A stretch of DNA of 64,000 bases from Neisseria mucosa (GCA_003028315.1 CP028150.1:930001-994000); one strand, 5' to 3'; numbered from the stretch's first letter, positions 19,244 to 29,853 are shown. A program made the numbers and translations. The notes: generated by a model not told the origin, from the letters alone.

Positions 19244-21190
19244 TTATGATTTATTTCCCGAGTCTTCAAAAGACTCAATCGGAGCAGATTCCTGAGCAAC
19301 AGTTTGAGGTTTAGGCTCTGGTTCGGATGGTTCCGCATTATCCTGACGTATATTGTGGCTGTAATCTTTAGGCGGGCTAGGTTGTTTGCCTGCCATAATT
19401 TCCAATACTTGATCACGATCGATGGTTTCCCAATCTATCAAGGCTTTACACATGGTCTCCATTTTATCGCGGTTTTCATCAAGGATTTTGTAGGCCACCT
19501 GATATTGCTCGTCCAAAATACGGCGTACTTCAGCATCAATATCTTGTTGCGTTTTTTCGGAAATGTTTTGAGAACGGGTAACGCTGCGTCCCAAGAACAC
19601 TTCGCCTTCATTCTCCGCATAAACCATTACGCCCATTTTATCGCTCATCCCATAGCGCGTAACCATTTCGCGCGCTATTTGCGTAGCACGTTCGAAATCA
19701 TTGGACGCGCCGGTGGAAATACGGCCGACGAAGATGTCTTCGGCAATACGACCGCCGAACAAGATGGAAAGCTGGCTCAGCATTTGGTCTTTGTACATAC
19801 TAATACGGTCGCGTTCTGGAAGCTGCCAAGTCAAACCAAGCGCACGGCCGCGCGGCATAATGGTCACCTTGTGGACAGGGTCAGTAAATGGCAGGCTTTC
19901 GGCAACAATCGCGTGACCAGCTTCATGGTAGGCAGTCGCACGTTTTTCGTCTTCATGCATTACCATGCTGCGGCGTTCGGGACCCATATAGATTTTGTCT
20001 TTGGCATCTTCGAAATCGCTTTGATCAACTTTGGTTTTATTCCGACGGCCTGCAAACAGGGCGGCTTCATTAACCAAGTTAGCCAAATCCGCACCGGAAA
20101 AACCGGGAGTACCTCGGGCCAAAGAACCCAAATCGACAGATGCATCCAAAGGCACTTTTTTTGCGTGTACTTTCAAAATCTGTTCACGACCACGGATATC
20201 GGGTAGTGGAACCACCACTTGTCGGTCGAAACGGCCGGGACGTTGCAAGGCGGGGTCTAATACGTCCGGACGGTTGGTTGCGGCAATGACGATAACGGTC
20301 TGATTACTTTCAAAACCGTCCATCTCGACCAAAAGCTGGTTCAAGGTTTGTTCGCGCTCATCATTACCACCGCCCAAACCGGCACCGCGCTGACGGCCGA
20401 CAGCGTCGATTTCGTCAATAAAAATGATACAAGGAGCGTTTTTCTTCGCTTGTTCAAACATATCGCGCACGCGGCTTGCACCGACCCCGACGAACATTTC
20501 AACAAAGTCAGAACCTGAGATGCTGAAGAACGGTACTCCTGCTTCGCCTGCAATGGCTTTTGCCAACAAAGTTTTACCGGTACCCGGGCTGCCTGCCAGT
20601 AAGATACCGCGCGGAACGCGTCCGCCCAAACTTTGATAACGGCTTGGAGCTTTCAGGTAATCAACGATTTCCTGCACTTCCTCTTTTGCCTCATCGCAAC
20701 CGGCAACATCGGCAAAGGTAACTTTGTTGGCATCTTTGTCCAGAAGACGGGCACGGCTTTTACCGAAAGAGAATGCGCCCCCCTTACCGCCGCCACCGCT
20801 TTGCATACGCATAAAATAAAACCATGCGCCAATCAGCAGCAATACCGGCAACAGGCTGTAAAACAGGCTGGCGAGCATGCTTGGTTTTTCTTCGGGGATA
20901 ACGTTGACGCGGACTTTATTGTCCAAAAGCGTTTTAACCAAATTATCGTCCAAAGGCGCATTGGTGAAGAAAGAGGTTTTATCGGTACGCTCGCCTTTAA
21001 TCAGATAACCGCTGACGACTGAGCCTTCGATATTGACATTGGCTACTTCACCGTTGTTTACCTGTTGGATAAATTGAGAGTATTCGATTTGCTGCTTGTT
21101 TTCCTGCTTGCTGGTCAGAGCATTGAACGCAGCCATCAAGCCGACGCACAAAGCAACCCAGAGCAGAATTGACTTAAAGGTATTCCCCAC
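19244..21190 (-). CDS. ftsH: ATP-dependent zinc metalloprotease FtsH
   Basis: Membrane-bound AAA+ protease, 648 residues, degrading misfolded membrane proteins and regulators. Two N-terminal membrane helices (residues 5-24 and about 103-123) flank a periplasmic domain. AAA motifs: [43 protein letters not shown]. The zinc site is HEAGH near residue 416 with a downstream Asp-rich stretch. The tail after about residue 605 is low-complexity ([18 protein letters not shown]). It lies 64 bases downstream of rlmE, the classical rlmE-ftsH order. Confidence 0.97.
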   Translation of the reverse strand: MGNTFKSILLWVALCVGLMAAFNALTSKQENKQQIEYSQFIQQVNNGEVANVNIEGSVVSGYLIKGERTDKTSFFTNAPLDDNLVKTLLDNKVRVNVIPEEKPSMLASLFYSLLPVLLLIGAWFYFMRMQSGGGGKGGAFSFGKSRARLLDKDANKVTFADVAGCDEAKEEVQEIVDYLKAPSRYQSLGGRVPRGILLAGSPGTGKTLLAKAIAGEAGVPFFSISGSDFVEMFVGVGASRVRDMFEQAKKNAPCIIFIDEIDAVGRQRGAGLGGGNDEREQTLNQLLVEMDGFESNQTVIVIAATNRPDVLDPALQRPGRFDRQVVVPLPDIRGREQILKVHAKKVPLDASVDLGSLARGTPGFSGADLANLVNEAALFAGRRNKTKVDQSDFEDAKDKIYMGPERRSMVMHEDEKRATAYHEAGHAIVAESLPFTDPVHKVTIMPRGRALGLTWQLPERDRISMYKDQMLSQLSILFGGRIAEDIFVGRISTGASNDFERATQIAREMVTRYGMSDKMGVMVYAENEGEVFLGRSVTRSQNISEKTQQDIDAEVRRILDEQYQVAYKILDENRDKMETMCKALIDWETIDRDQVLEIMAGKQPSPPKDYSHNIRQDNAEPSEPEPKPQTVAQESAPIESFEDSGNKS

Positions 21191-21254
21191 TTAGCCAGGC
21201 TCCATGATATAAAGATAAACGAAAGAAAGATTTTAAAACACGCTGCTTGTATTG

Positions 21255-21875
21255 TCAGCGTTTATTTTTTCCTAATAAATAAATCTCACTGGAACGATTG
21301 CGCGATGCCTCGGGCTTGCGCGTCTGCACCGTTCCGAAGATTTCACGCATGGCTGCCATATATTCCTGATAGCCCGCTCCCTGAAATACTTTCACCAAAA
21401 AGCTGCCGCCCGTTTTCAAATGATTGACGGCAAAGTCCAAAGCCAGTTCACATAAATAAAAGCTGCGGGCTTGGTCGGTTACGGCGTTACCCGACATATT
21501 GGGTGCCATATCGCAAATTACAAGGTCTAGCGGACGGGCGTCCAGCAGGGTTTCAAATTGCGCCAATACTTCGTCTTCCCTGAAGTCGCCCTGAATAAAA
21601 GAAACACCTTCTATTTCATCCATAGGCAGGATATCCAATGCGAACACTCGTCCTGAATTGCCGACCAGTTTTGCCGCGACTTGCGACCAGCTTCCCGGTG
21701 CGCTGCCTAAATCCGCCAAAACCGTGCCGGGTTTGATTAATTTGTCTTTTTCGTTGATTTCCAGCAGTTTATATGCAGCGCGGGCGCGATAACCGTCTTT
21801 TTGCGCCATGTGGACGTAATGATCGTTTACGTGTTCGTGAAGCCAGGCTTTTGATGATTTTGAACGTACTGCCAT
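21255..21875 (-). CDS. rlmE: 23S rRNA 2'-O-ribose U2552 methyltransferase
   Basis: RlmE (FtsJ/RrmJ) methylates U2552 in the A loop during late 50S assembly. The 206-residue protein has the catalytic K-D-K-E frame: SKAWLHEH with the first Lys, SAM motif VLADLGSAPGSWSQVAA, LVICDMAPNMSG with the Asp, and GGSFLVKVFQGAGYQEY with the second Lys. It stands divergent from yhbY with a shared 108-base spacer. Confidence 0.96.
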   Translation of the reverse strand: MAVRSKSSKAWLHEHVNDHYVHMAQKDGYRARAAYKLLEINEKDKLIKPGTVLADLGSAPGSWSQVAAKLVGNSGRVFALDILPMDEIEGVSFIQGDFREDEVLAQFETLLDARPLDLVICDMAPNMSGNAVTDQARSFYLCELALDFAVNHLKTGGSFLVKVFQGAGYQEYMAAMREIFGTVQTRKPEASRNRSSEIYLLGKNKR

Positions 21876-21983
21876 AATTTATTTAATGATATAGAGAAAC
21901 GCCGTATTGTACGTTATTTTCCCCCGAGATTGCGCCAAATCGCGTACAATGCCGCATTATTCTTTCTTTTCAAGCATTAGAAC

Positions 21984-22268
21984 ATGACTGACAATAAATT
22001 AAGCACCAAAGAAATTTTGGAATTGAAAGCCCGCGCCCACCACCTTCATCCCGTTGTAATGGTGGGACAACAAGGTTTGACCGAGTCCGTTATCAAAGAA
22101 ACCGATGCCGCTCTGACGGCGCATGAGTTAATCAAAGTCCGTGTATTCGGCGACGACCGCGCCGAACGCGTTGAAATTTGCAATGCGTTGTGCGAAGCCG
22201 TCGATGCGCAACTGGTTCAGCATATCGGTAAGCTGTTGGTGTTGTGGCGTAAAAACTTGGAGGCTTGA
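21984..22268 (+). CDS. yhbY: CRM-domain RNA-binding protein YhbY
   Basis: A 94-residue CRM-domain protein associated with pre-50S particles in E. coli. It shows LKARAHHLHPVVMVGQQGLT with the GxxG-like loop, KETDAALTAHELIKVRV and IGKLLVLWRKN. It stands divergent from rlmE-ftsH, giving a small cluster of ribosome-related genes. Confidence 0.94.
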   Translation: MTDNKLSTKEILELKARAHHLHPVVMVGQQGLTESVIKETDAALTAHELIKVRVFGDDRAERVEICNALCEAVDAQLVQHIGKLLVLWRKNLEA

Positions 22269-22292
22269 GAAAGCGTTTGGTTCCAAACAATG

Positions 22293-22333
22293 AGAGGTCG
22301 TCTGAAAAACTATCAAGGCTTTCAGACGACTTT
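22293..22333 (+). terminator. DUS-pair hairpin after yhbY
   Basis: GAGGTCGTCTGAAA opposes CTTTCAGACGACTTT (last base of the DUS changed), followed by TTTCGTTT. Confidence 0.6.
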
Positions 22334-22392
22334 CGTTTAATAAATCTTGAAATCAGTATAGAAACAACAGCAGATTATTTATCCCTTGATAT

Positions 22393-22438
22393 AAAAGGTC
22401 GTCTGAAAACCCTGATTGGGGATTTTCAGACGACCTTT
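22393..22438. terminator. DUS-pair terminator at the end of the TonB-receptor gene
   Basis: AAAAGGTCGTCTGAAAA and its inverse with a 15-base loop; it would end transcription arriving from the minus strand. Confidence 0.7.
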
Positions 22439-22465
22439 GTCTTTGCCGGTTGGTCTATCCGGATA

Positions 22466-24688
22466 TTAGAAATCCAATTCCGCTTTCAGCCAGTAAGTAC
22501 GCGGCATGCCGACGACGGCGAAGCTGCGGTCGTATTGGCCGCGCTGTACCTGCCAGTAGTTTTTGTTGAACAGGTTTTCTACCGAGCTGCTGACGGTCAG
22601 GGTGTTTTTACCCAGTTTGGTTTTGTAGCGCGCGCCTACGTCAACCAAGGTATAGGATGGGAAGGCGTATTGCTTTTGAGTGTCTTGGTAAGACTTGCCG
22701 AAGTACGAAACGTTGCCGTTCAAGGTCAAGCCTTTGGCAAACGGGGTGTCCCATTCCACGCCCGCTTTGGCAATCACGCGCGGGTTGGCGACTTGCACGC
22801 CGTTAACAAGATTGTCGGCGAAATTCGGGTAATCTTTTACGGTCGATTGCAGATACATCAAACCAAAGCTCGGACGCAGGGTTTTGTTCAACAAATTGGC
22901 ATAGGTATTGAACTCGATACCGCGGCTGCGTTCCATGCCTTGCTCGGAACCGCTATAAGCCAAGCCTGCATTTTTGCGCGCTGCGAAATCAGTTCCTGAA
23001 GTCGTGTTGCCGCGCCAGTAGCCCGGGCGTTTGATTTGGAACGCGTTTAAAGTGGTGACAAAGTCGCCCCAGTTTTTGCGTACGCCGACTTCAAATTGGC
23101 GGCTGACGCGCGGATCTGCCATCGTTACATGACCGTCGTCATCGGTACGGATGTCGGACGGCTCCAAATCTTCCATATAGTTTCCGTAAACCACCAAATC
23201 AGGCTGCGGAACCCATGCCGCCATCAACATCGGGCTGAAACGGCTTGCATCCGCTTTGCGGCCGTTTAATTTGTTTTTCTGCTCGACGGCTTGGAAACGC
23301 CCGCCCAAAGTGAGTCGGTATTTGTTGTCGGCAAAACCAAGCGTGTCAGATACCGCCAAACTGTTTACTTTGATTACGGTATCCAATGAAGGCGTTGCAC
23401 TCCACGCGCTTCCTAAGTTGGAATCCAATTTTGCCAATTGGGTCGGAATATCAAGGCTTGGATCGATAACGCTGCTTCTTGTTTGACGTGCTCCTTGATA
23501 AGTAGTACGTTTGCGGTCGATTCGGTCAAATGCGGCACTCCAGTTGTGGCTCACCGGACCGGTTTCAAATTCGCCGCGTGCAGTCAGATTCATACTGAGC
23601 GTTTTGAAACGCTGGTCGGTCAAACGTGCGCGACCTGAATTGTAGGTTAAACCGCTGCTCGTAACGGTCGGAGAGGCGAAATTACCGTAATAGCGCGCAT
23701 TGTTGTAGCCGATACCGCCTGTAATTTGGGCATTTTCAAACGCATCCCATTCGAAGGTCAGCATATTGGTCTGACCGCGCGTGTTTTGAGCCTGCCAGCT
23801 CGGCGCCAGATTCACTTTGCCTTCAGGCGCGTCAAACAAGCGGCCGCTGGCGTTTTGAATATCCTGCATACGCGCGCGGCCGCCGTTGGTTTTGCGTTTC
23901 GCGTAGATGGAATCGAACGCCACGCGCAGTTTTTCGCCGCGGTAGTCGGCATTCAAGGCAAATTCTTTGTTGTCTTCACTGTAACCGTGGCGCGGGGTAT
24001 CGCCGTGGCGCAGCTTGCCGTTGGCACGCACGCCGAATTCTTTGTTTTCGCCGAAGCGTTGACCCAAGTCGAATGTGCCTTGAGCACGGTTGTTGCTGAA
24101 CCAGCCCAAACCGATTTTACGGTTGCCTTCATCTGCAGCTTTTTTGGTCTCGATATTGACGGAACCGGATACCGCGCCTTCAGGGTCCATGCCGTTTACA
24201 GTGGTGGACGCGCCTTTAATCAGTTGCGCGGAGCCGACTTGCACGCTGGCTGTGCCTTGCGTGCCGTACATACCTGCCAAACCGTTGACGCTGAATTGGC
24301 GCGCATCAAGCTGATAACCGCGGAAATACAGGCCGGTCAATGTGTTGCTTTCGCCGCCGAACTGCCAAACGGAAGCGTCTTTTTTCGCTACGGCATCCAC
24401 CAAAGTACGCGCTTCGGTGTTGTTGAGGGCTTGTTCGTCGTAGTTGACGACGGTAATCGGCGCGGTAAAGGCATTGGCTTTGCCCAATACGCCCAAGTTC
24501 ACGCGGTCGCGCAAGTCGCCGTCGCTGGCGATGGAGTAAGAACGGGCGGCTTTGACGCGTTTGGCGTCGGCGCGGACATGGACTTCCTGCAACTGCTGTT
24601 GCACTGGGGCTTCGGGCGTCGCTTCATCGGCGGCATAAGAAAATGCGCTCATAATCAAAAGCGGCATCAGGGCTAATTTGCTGTTCAT
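22466..24688 (-). CDS. TonB-dependent siderophore receptor
   Basis: An outer-membrane receptor of 740 residues. Residues 1-19 are a signal peptide ending LLIMSAFSYA. A plug domain follows (about 45-190): ITVVNYDEQALNNTEARTLVD, LTGLYFRGYQLDARQFSVNG, IKGASTTVNGMDPEGAVSGS, then a long beta barrel ending in AELDF with the C-terminal Phe for BAM recognition. The plug pattern is that of hydroxamate or ferrichrome-type receptors, but the ligand cannot be told. The start at 24688 has AAGGAAT in front. It is divergent from an ABC exporter-like gene, with Fur-like hexamers between. Confidence 0.85.
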   Translation of the reverse strand: MNSKLALMPLLIMSAFSYAADEATPEAPVQQQLQEVHVRADAKRVKAARSYSIASDGDLRDRVNLGVLGKANAFTAPITVVNYDEQALNNTEARTLVDAVAKKDASVWQFGGESNTLTGLYFRGYQLDARQFSVNGLAGMYGTQGTASVQVGSAQLIKGASTTVNGMDPEGAVSGSVNIETKKAADEGNRKIGLGWFSNNRAQGTFDLGQRFGENKEFGVRANGKLRHGDTPRHGYSEDNKEFALNADYRGEKLRVAFDSIYAKRKTNGGRARMQDIQNASGRLFDAPEGKVNLAPSWQAQNTRGQTNMLTFEWDAFENAQITGGIGYNNARYYGNFASPTVTSSGLTYNSGRARLTDQRFKTLSMNLTARGEFETGPVSHNWSAAFDRIDRKRTTYQGARQTRSSVIDPSLDIPTQLAKLDSNLGSAWSATPSLDTVIKVNSLAVSDTLGFADNKYRLTLGGRFQAVEQKNKLNGRKADASRFSPMLMAAWVPQPDLVVYGNYMEDLEPSDIRTDDDGHVTMADPRVSRQFEVGVRKNWGDFVTTLNAFQIKRPGYWRGNTTSGTDFAARKNAGLAYSGSEQGMERSRGIEFNTYANLLNKTLRPSFGLMYLQSTVKDYPNFADNLVNGVQVANPRVIAKAGVEWDTPFAKGLTLNGNVSYFGKSYQDTQKQYAFPSYTLVDVGARYKTKLGKNTLTVSSSVENLFNKNYWQVQRGQYDRSFAVVGMPRTYWLKAELDF

Positions 24689-24773
24689 AGATTCCTTCTG
24701 TCTTTGAGGTGGGTTATTTTTGTTGCAATAAGCGTTAAAAATCACAAAGTAATTTTGCTGCGGAATTATATTT

Positions 24774-24813
24774 GATAATATTCTGCTTTTCTATAAAAAT
24801 TGATGATAACTAT
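24774..24813. promoter_or_regulatory. Fur-box-like hexamers in a divergent promoter region
   Basis: GATAAT at 24774-24779 and GATGAT-AACTAT at 24802-24813 resemble the GATAAT hexamers of Fur boxes, but I see no intact 19-base consensus. The position, upstream of a siderophore receptor, makes iron control plausible. Confidence 0.35.
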
Positions 24814-24938
24814 TTGTAAAAACAAAAATACAACATCAATCAAAACTTTATCCATAGTAATTGTAAATTATTTTATTAAGCGGAGAATCAGGGTTTCAAA
24901 CGACCCCTGCCCGCTGCCTGCCCCAAGAGACAACGCAC

Positions 24939-26708
24939 ATGCAAAAATGGCAAATCGAGCTTTATTCCACGCCGTCTTGGCTGTTACAGACCTTATTGAT
25001 GGTCGCCGCCGCCTCGGCGGTGATTCTGTTTTTGGCACGCGAAACGCGCTTCGGGCGGGAGTTTGCCTATATCCTGCGGCTGTGTCTGACGCCGAAAAGC
25101 GCGGTCAAAGTATTGCTGCTGATTACGGCGATGATTGCGCTGCTGCTGACCGAAGTGCGGCTGAATGTATTGAGTACCTTTATGTCCAAAGGACTTTACG
25201 ACTCGATGCAGGATTTGAACGCCTCCGCGTTTTGGATGTTTGCAGCGATGAACGCGGGCGTGGTGTTGGTGCGGGCGTTTAACAACGTCGTCAACGACTT
25301 TCTCGATCAAGGCTTGGCGATTAAATGGTCGGAGCGGCTCAATGAAGTGCTGACAACGCGCTGGCTTGCCGACAAAAACTACTACCGTCTGCAAATGCGC
25401 CGCCATGCGCCGGACAACATCGACCAGCGTATCCAACAAGACGCGCAGGATTTCATCGCCTCGACCATAGAATTTGTGCGCGGCATGGTCAATTCGGTCG
25501 TTACCTCGCTGGAATTTGCCGTTGTTTTGTGGAGCTTGGCGGGCATCCTGACCGTGTTCGGCTTCGACATTCCGCACGGCATCGTTTGGTTTGTCTATAT
25601 GTTTGTGATTTTGGCGACCTTTATCGCCATGTGGATAGGCAACCCTCTGATTCGTTACAACTATGAAAACGAAAAGCTCAACGGCGACTATCGTTATTCC
25701 CTCATCCGCGTGCGCGACCACGCCGAAAGCGTGGCGTTTTACAGCGGCGAACAACACGAACACGACCAGCTTGCCGACCGCTTCAAGGCCATTATCCGCA
25801 ACCGTTGGCGCATCGCCCGCCAAAGCGTCTGCTTGAGCGGCTTTAACGATATGTTTACCAACGGAATTAAGCTCTTCCCCATTATTTTGCAAGCCCCGCG
25901 CCTGTTTGCCGGGCAAATCAAAATCGGCGACATCCAGCAGACCGTCCAAGCCTTCGCCCGACTGCAAAACGCCCTGTCCTTCTTTCGGATGTTCTACAAC
26001 AAATTCACCGCCTACCGCGCCCGACTGGAGCGTCTGTACGGATTCTTGCTGAGTACGGAAGAACAACACAGCGCGCAGCAACCTGACATTACTGAAGTTT
26101 CAGACGACCTCTCGCTGGAAAACGTCGTCCTGTTCCGCCACAACGGCGAAATCCTGTTGAGCGGCATCAACGTCAACCTCAAAAGCGGTGATTCCCTGCT
26201 GATACGCGGCCCGAGCGGTTGCGGCAAAACCTCGCTGCTGCGCGCGCTGGCAGGGCTTTGGCCGTTCGGCAGCAGCGGCAAAGTCAGCCGTCCGCCGCAT
26301 CAAGACATCCTCTTCCTGCCGCAACGCCCGTACACGGCACAAGGCAGCCTGCGCGACGCGATTTGTTACCCCGACATCGACAAACAGCATCCCGAACTAG
26401 CCGACGCCATGAACACCTGCCGCTTAGGTTATCTCGTTGATAAATTGGACAAACCCGACGACTGGCAACACAAACTCTCCCCGGGCGAACTGCAACGCGT
26501 CGCCTTCGTCCGCGCCCTGCTCTCGCAGCCCAAAGTCATCCTGCTCGACGAAGCCACCGCCGCCTTGGACGAACCGACCGAGGCCCTGCTCTACCGCGCC
26601 TTAAAGCAAAAACTGCCGCAGAGCATCATCATCAGCATCGGCCACCGCAGCACGCTCAACGAGTTTCACGATTTCAGTCTTGATGTTGGCAACGTAGCTT
26701 GCGATTGA
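24939..26708 (+). CDS. ABC transporter, YddA/SbmA-like fused permease-ATPase
   Basis: A 589-residue half-transporter with an N-terminal SbmA/BacA-like membrane domain (ABC_membrane_2; helices near 15-33, 58-74, 98-113, 195-215, 222-243) and a C-terminal ATPase: Walker [10 protein letters not shown] near residue 427, Q-loop FLPQRPYT, signature SPGELQR and Walker [14 protein letters not shown]. Family members move peptides or cobalamin-like compounds; direction and substrate are unknown here. It is divergent from the TonB receptor, so a role in siderophore or peptide traffic is possible. Near 26095 the linker holds a DUS (reads SDDLS). Confidence 0.82.
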   Translation: MQKWQIELYSTPSWLLQTLLMVAAASAVILFLARETRFGREFAYILRLCLTPKSAVKVLLLITAMIALLLTEVRLNVLSTFMSKGLYDSMQDLNASAFWMFAAMNAGVVLVRAFNNVVNDFLDQGLAIKWSERLNEVLTTRWLADKNYYRLQMRRHAPDNIDQRIQQDAQDFIASTIEFVRGMVNSVVTSLEFAVVLWSLAGILTVFGFDIPHGIVWFVYMFVILATFIAMWIGNPLIRYNYENEKLNGDYRYSLIRVRDHAESVAFYSGEQHEHDQLADRFKAIIRNRWRIARQSVCLSGFNDMFTNGIKLFPIILQAPRLFAGQIKIGDIQQTVQAFARLQNALSFFRMFYNKFTAYRARLERLYGFLLSTEEQHSAQQPDITEVSDDLSLENVVLFRHNGEILLSGINVNLKSGDSLLIRGPSGCGKTSLLRALAGLWPFGSSGKVSRPPHQDILFLPQRPYTAQGSLRDAICYPDIDKQHPELADAMNTCRLGYLVDKLDKPDDWQHKLSPGELQRVAFVRALLSQPKVILLDEATAALDEPTEALLYRALKQKLPQSIIISIGHRSTLNEFHDFSLDVGNVACD

Positions 26709-26720
26709 ATTTAAAGCGAC

Positions 26721-26762
26721 GAGGTCGTCTGAAAACCCGCAAGGGTTTTCAGACGACCTTTC
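26721..26762 (+). terminator. DUS-pair terminator after the ABC gene
   Basis: GAGGTCGTCTGAAAACCC and its inverse form a long stem, then TTTCT. Confidence 0.75.
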
Positions 26763-26800
26763 TGCTAAAATCCCACTCTCAAACAAAAGGGAAACCCGCC

Positions 26801-28111
26801 ATGCACGAAATCAAATGCCCGCACTGCCACACCGCGTTTACCGTCAACGAAGCCAGTTACGCCGACATCCTGAACCAAGTCCGCACCCAAGAATTTCAAA
26901 CCGAAATCCACGAGCGCCTGCAACAGGCGCAGATGCAGTTTCAAAGCGATATGCAGCTTGCCCAAGCGCAGGCGCAAAATCAGTTTGACAAAATCCTAGC
27001 CGACAAAAACCACGAAATCGCCGCCCTATCCAACCAAATCAATGCCTACGAAAAAGACAGCAAACTTGCCGCCGCCGAAATCGAAGGTCGTCTGAAAGAG
27101 CAAATTGCCGAACAGGATAAATTGATTGCCGAACTGAAAGCGCAGGCAAAATCGCTGGAAACGGCGAAAAACATGGAAAAAGAGCTGGAAATCACCAAAG
27201 CCGTTGCCGAAAAAGAGCGCGAATTGGGCAATCTGAACACGCAGCTCATGCTGCAATCCAAAGAAAACCAGTTGGAAAAACAAAGCCTGCGCGAAAAATA
27301 CGAAGCCGAACTCAAACAAAAAGACGAAACCATCGCCTTCTACAAAGACTTCAAAGCCAGACAGTCCACCAAAATGATAGGAGAAAGCCTCGAGCAGCAC
27401 TGCGAAACCGAATTCAACCGCATCCGCACCACCGCCTTTCCCCAAGCCGTCTTCGGCAAGGACAACGACGCCAAAACCGGCAGCAAAGGCGACTACATCT
27501 ACCGCGAAACCGACGAAGAAGGCAACGAAATCATCTCCATCATGTTCGAGATGAAAAACGAAAACGACGAAACCGCCACCAAAAAGAAAAACGAACACTT
27601 TTTTAAAGAGTTGGACAAAGACCGCAGAGAGAAAAACTGCGAATACGCCGTCCTCGTCTCACTCTTGGAAGCCGACAGCGACCTCTACAACAACGGCATC
27701 GTCGACGTATCCTACACCTACCCGAAAATGTACGTCGTGCGCCCGCAATTCTTTATCCCCATCGTCTCCCTGTTGCGCAATGCCGCGCTCAATTCATTGA
27801 AATACAAACAGGAATTGGCACAAATGCGCGCGCAAAACATCGACATCACACACTTTGAAGAAGACTTGGACAAGTTCAAAACCGATTTCGCCCGCAATTA
27901 CGAACTCGCCAGCCGCAAGTTCCAAACCGCCATCGACGAAATCGACAAAACCATCAGCCACCTGCAAAAAACCAAAGAAGCCCTACTCTCTTCAGAAAAC
28001 AACCTGCGCCTCGCCAACAACAAAGCAACCGACCTGACCGTCAAAAAATTAGTGCGCAAAAACCCGACCATGAAGGCCGCCTTTGCCGCGTTGGAGAAAA
28101 AAGAGGATTGA
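26801..28111 (+). CDS. DUF2130 coiled-coil protein
   Basis: A 436-residue protein. It begins with a single CPHC knuckle ([11 protein letters not shown]), then a long charged coiled coil (about residues 35-190, e.g. [20 protein letters not shown]), and a compact C-terminal domain with [20 protein letters not shown], then [21 protein letters not shown] and [17 protein letters not shown]. The MFEMKNE stretch with Glu/Asp/Lys residues recalls PD-(D/E)XK nuclease cores, which is an inference. The frame opens at 26699, but the ATG at 26801 with AAAGG upstream is chosen. An in-frame DUS at about 27083 reads EGRLKE. Confidence 0.82.
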   Translation: MHEIKCPHCHTAFTVNEASYADILNQVRTQEFQTEIHERLQQAQMQFQSDMQLAQAQAQNQFDKILADKNHEIAALSNQINAYEKDSKLAAAEIEGRLKEQIAEQDKLIAELKAQAKSLETAKNMEKELEITKAVAEKERELGNLNTQLMLQSKENQLEKQSLREKYEAELKQKDETIAFYKDFKARQSTKMIGESLEQHCETEFNRIRTTAFPQAVFGKDNDAKTGSKGDYIYRETDEEGNEIISIMFEMKNENDETATKKKNEHFFKELDKDRREKNCEYAVLVSLLEADSDLYNNGIVDVSYTYPKMYVVRPQFFIPIVSLLRNAALNSLKYKQELAQMRAQNIDITHFEEDLDKFKTDFARNYELASRKFQTAIDEIDKTISHLQKTKEALLSSENNLRLANNKATDLTVKKLVRKNPTMKAAFAALEKKED

Positions 28112-28125
28112 GGTTCGTATGAAGT

Positions 28126-28169
28126 AAAGGTCGTCTGAAAGCGGCCTTCCCCGTTTTCAGACGACCTTT
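28126..28169 (+). terminator. DUS-pair terminator after the DUF2130 gene
   Basis: AAAGGTCGTCTGAAAGCGG opposes CCGTTTTCAGACGACCTTT around a short loop. Confidence 0.7.
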
Positions 28170-28260
28170 CCCGAGTCAAAGCCGTTTGAATATTACCTGC
28201 GATACGGCTATGATGAAGCCTGTCCCTATACATTTACATTGATAATGAAAGGAATCCCGC

Positions 28261-28668
28261 ATGACCACTTGGTTTATTGCCGCTGCCGCCGTCCTGATTG
28301 TCGAGCTGTTTGTCGGTACTGTATATCTCTTGGTTGTCAGTGCGGCTTTGTTTGGCGCAGGATTGGTGTATGGGCTGACCGGTAATACTTCGATTGCCGT
28401 CGCTGCGGCAGCCGTTTTGTCCGCCGTCGGTATCTGGGTGGTACACAGTAAATTCAAAAAAACTACGCCCCGCCAAGAATTGAACGATGATTTGGACATC
28501 GGACAGACCGTTCAAATCCTCCGCCGCCTTCACGGCGATTGCTATGAAGTTTCGTATCGGGGAACGTACTGGCAGGCGCAGGCTGAAAATGCCGATGCCG
28601 TTCAGACGACCTCTACCGCCGTGATTACCGGTAAAAACGGTAATGTTTTACTCATTCGTTTCAATTGA
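28261..28668 (+). CDS. NfeD family membrane protein
   Basis: A 135-residue inner-membrane protein with two or three helices (residues 4-22, 24-40, 44-62) and a C-terminal OB-like domain (IGQTVQILRRLHGDCYEVSYRG, then TYWQAQAENADA and a last VLLIRFN). NfeD proteins work with SPFH/stomatin proteins, and the next full gene is one. GAAAGGAATC precedes the ATG. Near 28598 an in-frame DUS reads VQTTS. Confidence 0.88.
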   Translation: MTTWFIAAAAVLIVELFVGTVYLLVVSAALFGAGLVYGLTGNTSIAVAAAAVLSAVGIWVVHSKFKKTTPRQELNDDLDIGQTVQILRRLHGDCYEVSYRGTYWQAQAENADAVQTTSTAVITGKNGNVLLIRFN

Positions 28669-28691
28669 TTAATAAAATCAAAAGGAGCATC

Positions 28692-28736
28692 ATGGGCGAA
28701 TTGATTACCCTTCCTAAAAATATTCACCTATTATAG
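28692..28736 (+). other. Short ORF cut off by a Correia element
   Basis: AAAGGAGCATC immediately precedes an ATG at 28692; the frame runs 14 codons (MGELITLPKNIHLL) and its stop TAG is the TAG inside the terminal TATAGTGG of the CREE. It may be the start of a gene interrupted by the insertion, or a leader peptide, or a chance frame. Confidence 0.4.
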
Positions 28737-28838
28737 TGGATTAAATTTAAACCAGTACGGCGTTGCCTCGCCTTGCCGTACTATTTGTACTGTCTGCGGC
28801 TTCGTCGCCTTGTCCTGATTTAAATTTAATCCACTATA
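28732..28838 (+). repeat. Correia element, 107-base form
   Basis: TATAGTGGATTAAATTTAAA at one end and its inverse at the other, with a shared core (CAGTACGGCGTTGCCTCGCC, then GTACTATTTGTACTGTCTGC). It sits between nfeD and qmcA, 40 bases before the qmcA start. Confidence 0.95.
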
Positions 28839-28877
28839 AAATATTAATCTTTGCTCTCACCGCATAAGGAAAAAACA

Positions 28878-29837
28878 ATGGAATTTTTATACAGCTTTCC
28901 CGTCATCCTGTTGCTTGTCGTTGTAATTTTCGGCTTCAAAGCCTTTATCGTCGTGCCGCAACAGGAAGTTTACGTCGTTGAACGCCTCGGCAGATTTCAC
29001 AACGCGCTGACCGCCGGTCTGAACATCCTGATTCCTTTCGTTGACCGCGTCGCCTACCGCCACTCGCTCAAAGAAGTGCCTTTGGACGTTCCCAGCCAAG
29101 TCTGCATCACCCGCGACAATACCCAGCTTACCGTGGACGGCATCATCTACTTCCAAGTAACCGATCCGAAACTCGCTTCTTACGGCTCCAGCAACTATAT
29201 CATGGCGATTACCCAACTTGCCCAAACCACGCTGCGTTCGGTTATCGGCCGCATGGAATTGGACAAAACGTTTGAAGAACGCGACGAAATCAACAGCATC
29301 GTCGTTTCCGCGCTTGATGAAGCGGCAGGCGCATGGGGTGTGAAAGTATTGCGTTACGAAATCAAAGACTTGGTTCCGCCACAAGAAATCCTGCGTTCTA
29401 TGCAGGCGCAAATTACCGCCGAGCGTGAAAAACGCGCCCGCATCGCCGAATCCGAAGGCCGCAAAATCGAGCAAATCAACCTTGCCAGCGGTCAGCGTGA
29501 AGCGGAAATCCAACAGTCCGAAGGTGAAGCGCAAGCCGCCATCAACGCGTCAAACGGTGAAAAAATCGCCCGCATCAACCGCGCACAAGGTGAAGCCGAA
29601 GCCCTGCGCCTGGTTGCCGAAGCCAACGCCGACGCCATTCGCAAAATCGCCGAGGCAGTCCGCTCAGAGGGCGGCTCAGAAGCTGTCAACCTGAAAGTTG
29701 CCGAGCAATATGTCGCCGCCTTCAGCAATTTGGCAAAAGAAAGCAACACGCTGATTATGCCTGCCAACGTCGCCGACATCGGCAGCCTGGTTTCAGCCGG
29801 ACTGAAGATTGTGGACGGCAACAAAGCGGCAAAATAA
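28878..29837 (+). CDS. qmcA: SPFH/stomatin membrane protein, QmcA-like
   Basis: A 319-residue protein with an N-terminal membrane anchor (residues 1-22, MEFLYSFPVILLLVVVIFGF) and a band-7 domain: IVVPQQEVYVVERLGRFH, LNILIPFVDRVAYRHSLKE, TVDGIIYFQVTDP and LRSVIGRMELDKTFEERDEI, then a Glu/Ala-rich coiled coil (about 175-260). Such proteins form membrane scaffolds with NfeD partners and interact with FtsH in E. coli. The frame opens at 28851, but the ATG at 28878 has AAGGA upstream and starts at the anchor. The CREE before it may split or supply transcription. Confidence 0.9.
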   Translation: MEFLYSFPVILLLVVVIFGFKAFIVVPQQEVYVVERLGRFHNALTAGLNILIPFVDRVAYRHSLKEVPLDVPSQVCITRDNTQLTVDGIIYFQVTDPKLASYGSSNYIMAITQLAQTTLRSVIGRMELDKTFEERDEINSIVVSALDEAAGAWGVKVLRYEIKDLVPPQEILRSMQAQITAEREKRARIAESEGRKIEQINLASGQREAEIQQSEGEAQAAINASNGEKIARINRAQGEAEALRLVAEANADAIRKIAEAVRSEGGSEAVNLKVAEQYVAAFSNLAKESNTLIMPANVADIGSLVSAGLKIVDGNKAAK

Positions 29838-29853
29838 ACCTTACGTTTTGCCA

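Noticed and set aside
23726..24676. 316-codon plus-strand frame opposite the TonB receptor gene
   Set aside because: Antisense shadow; composition unlike real proteins and no ribosome site.
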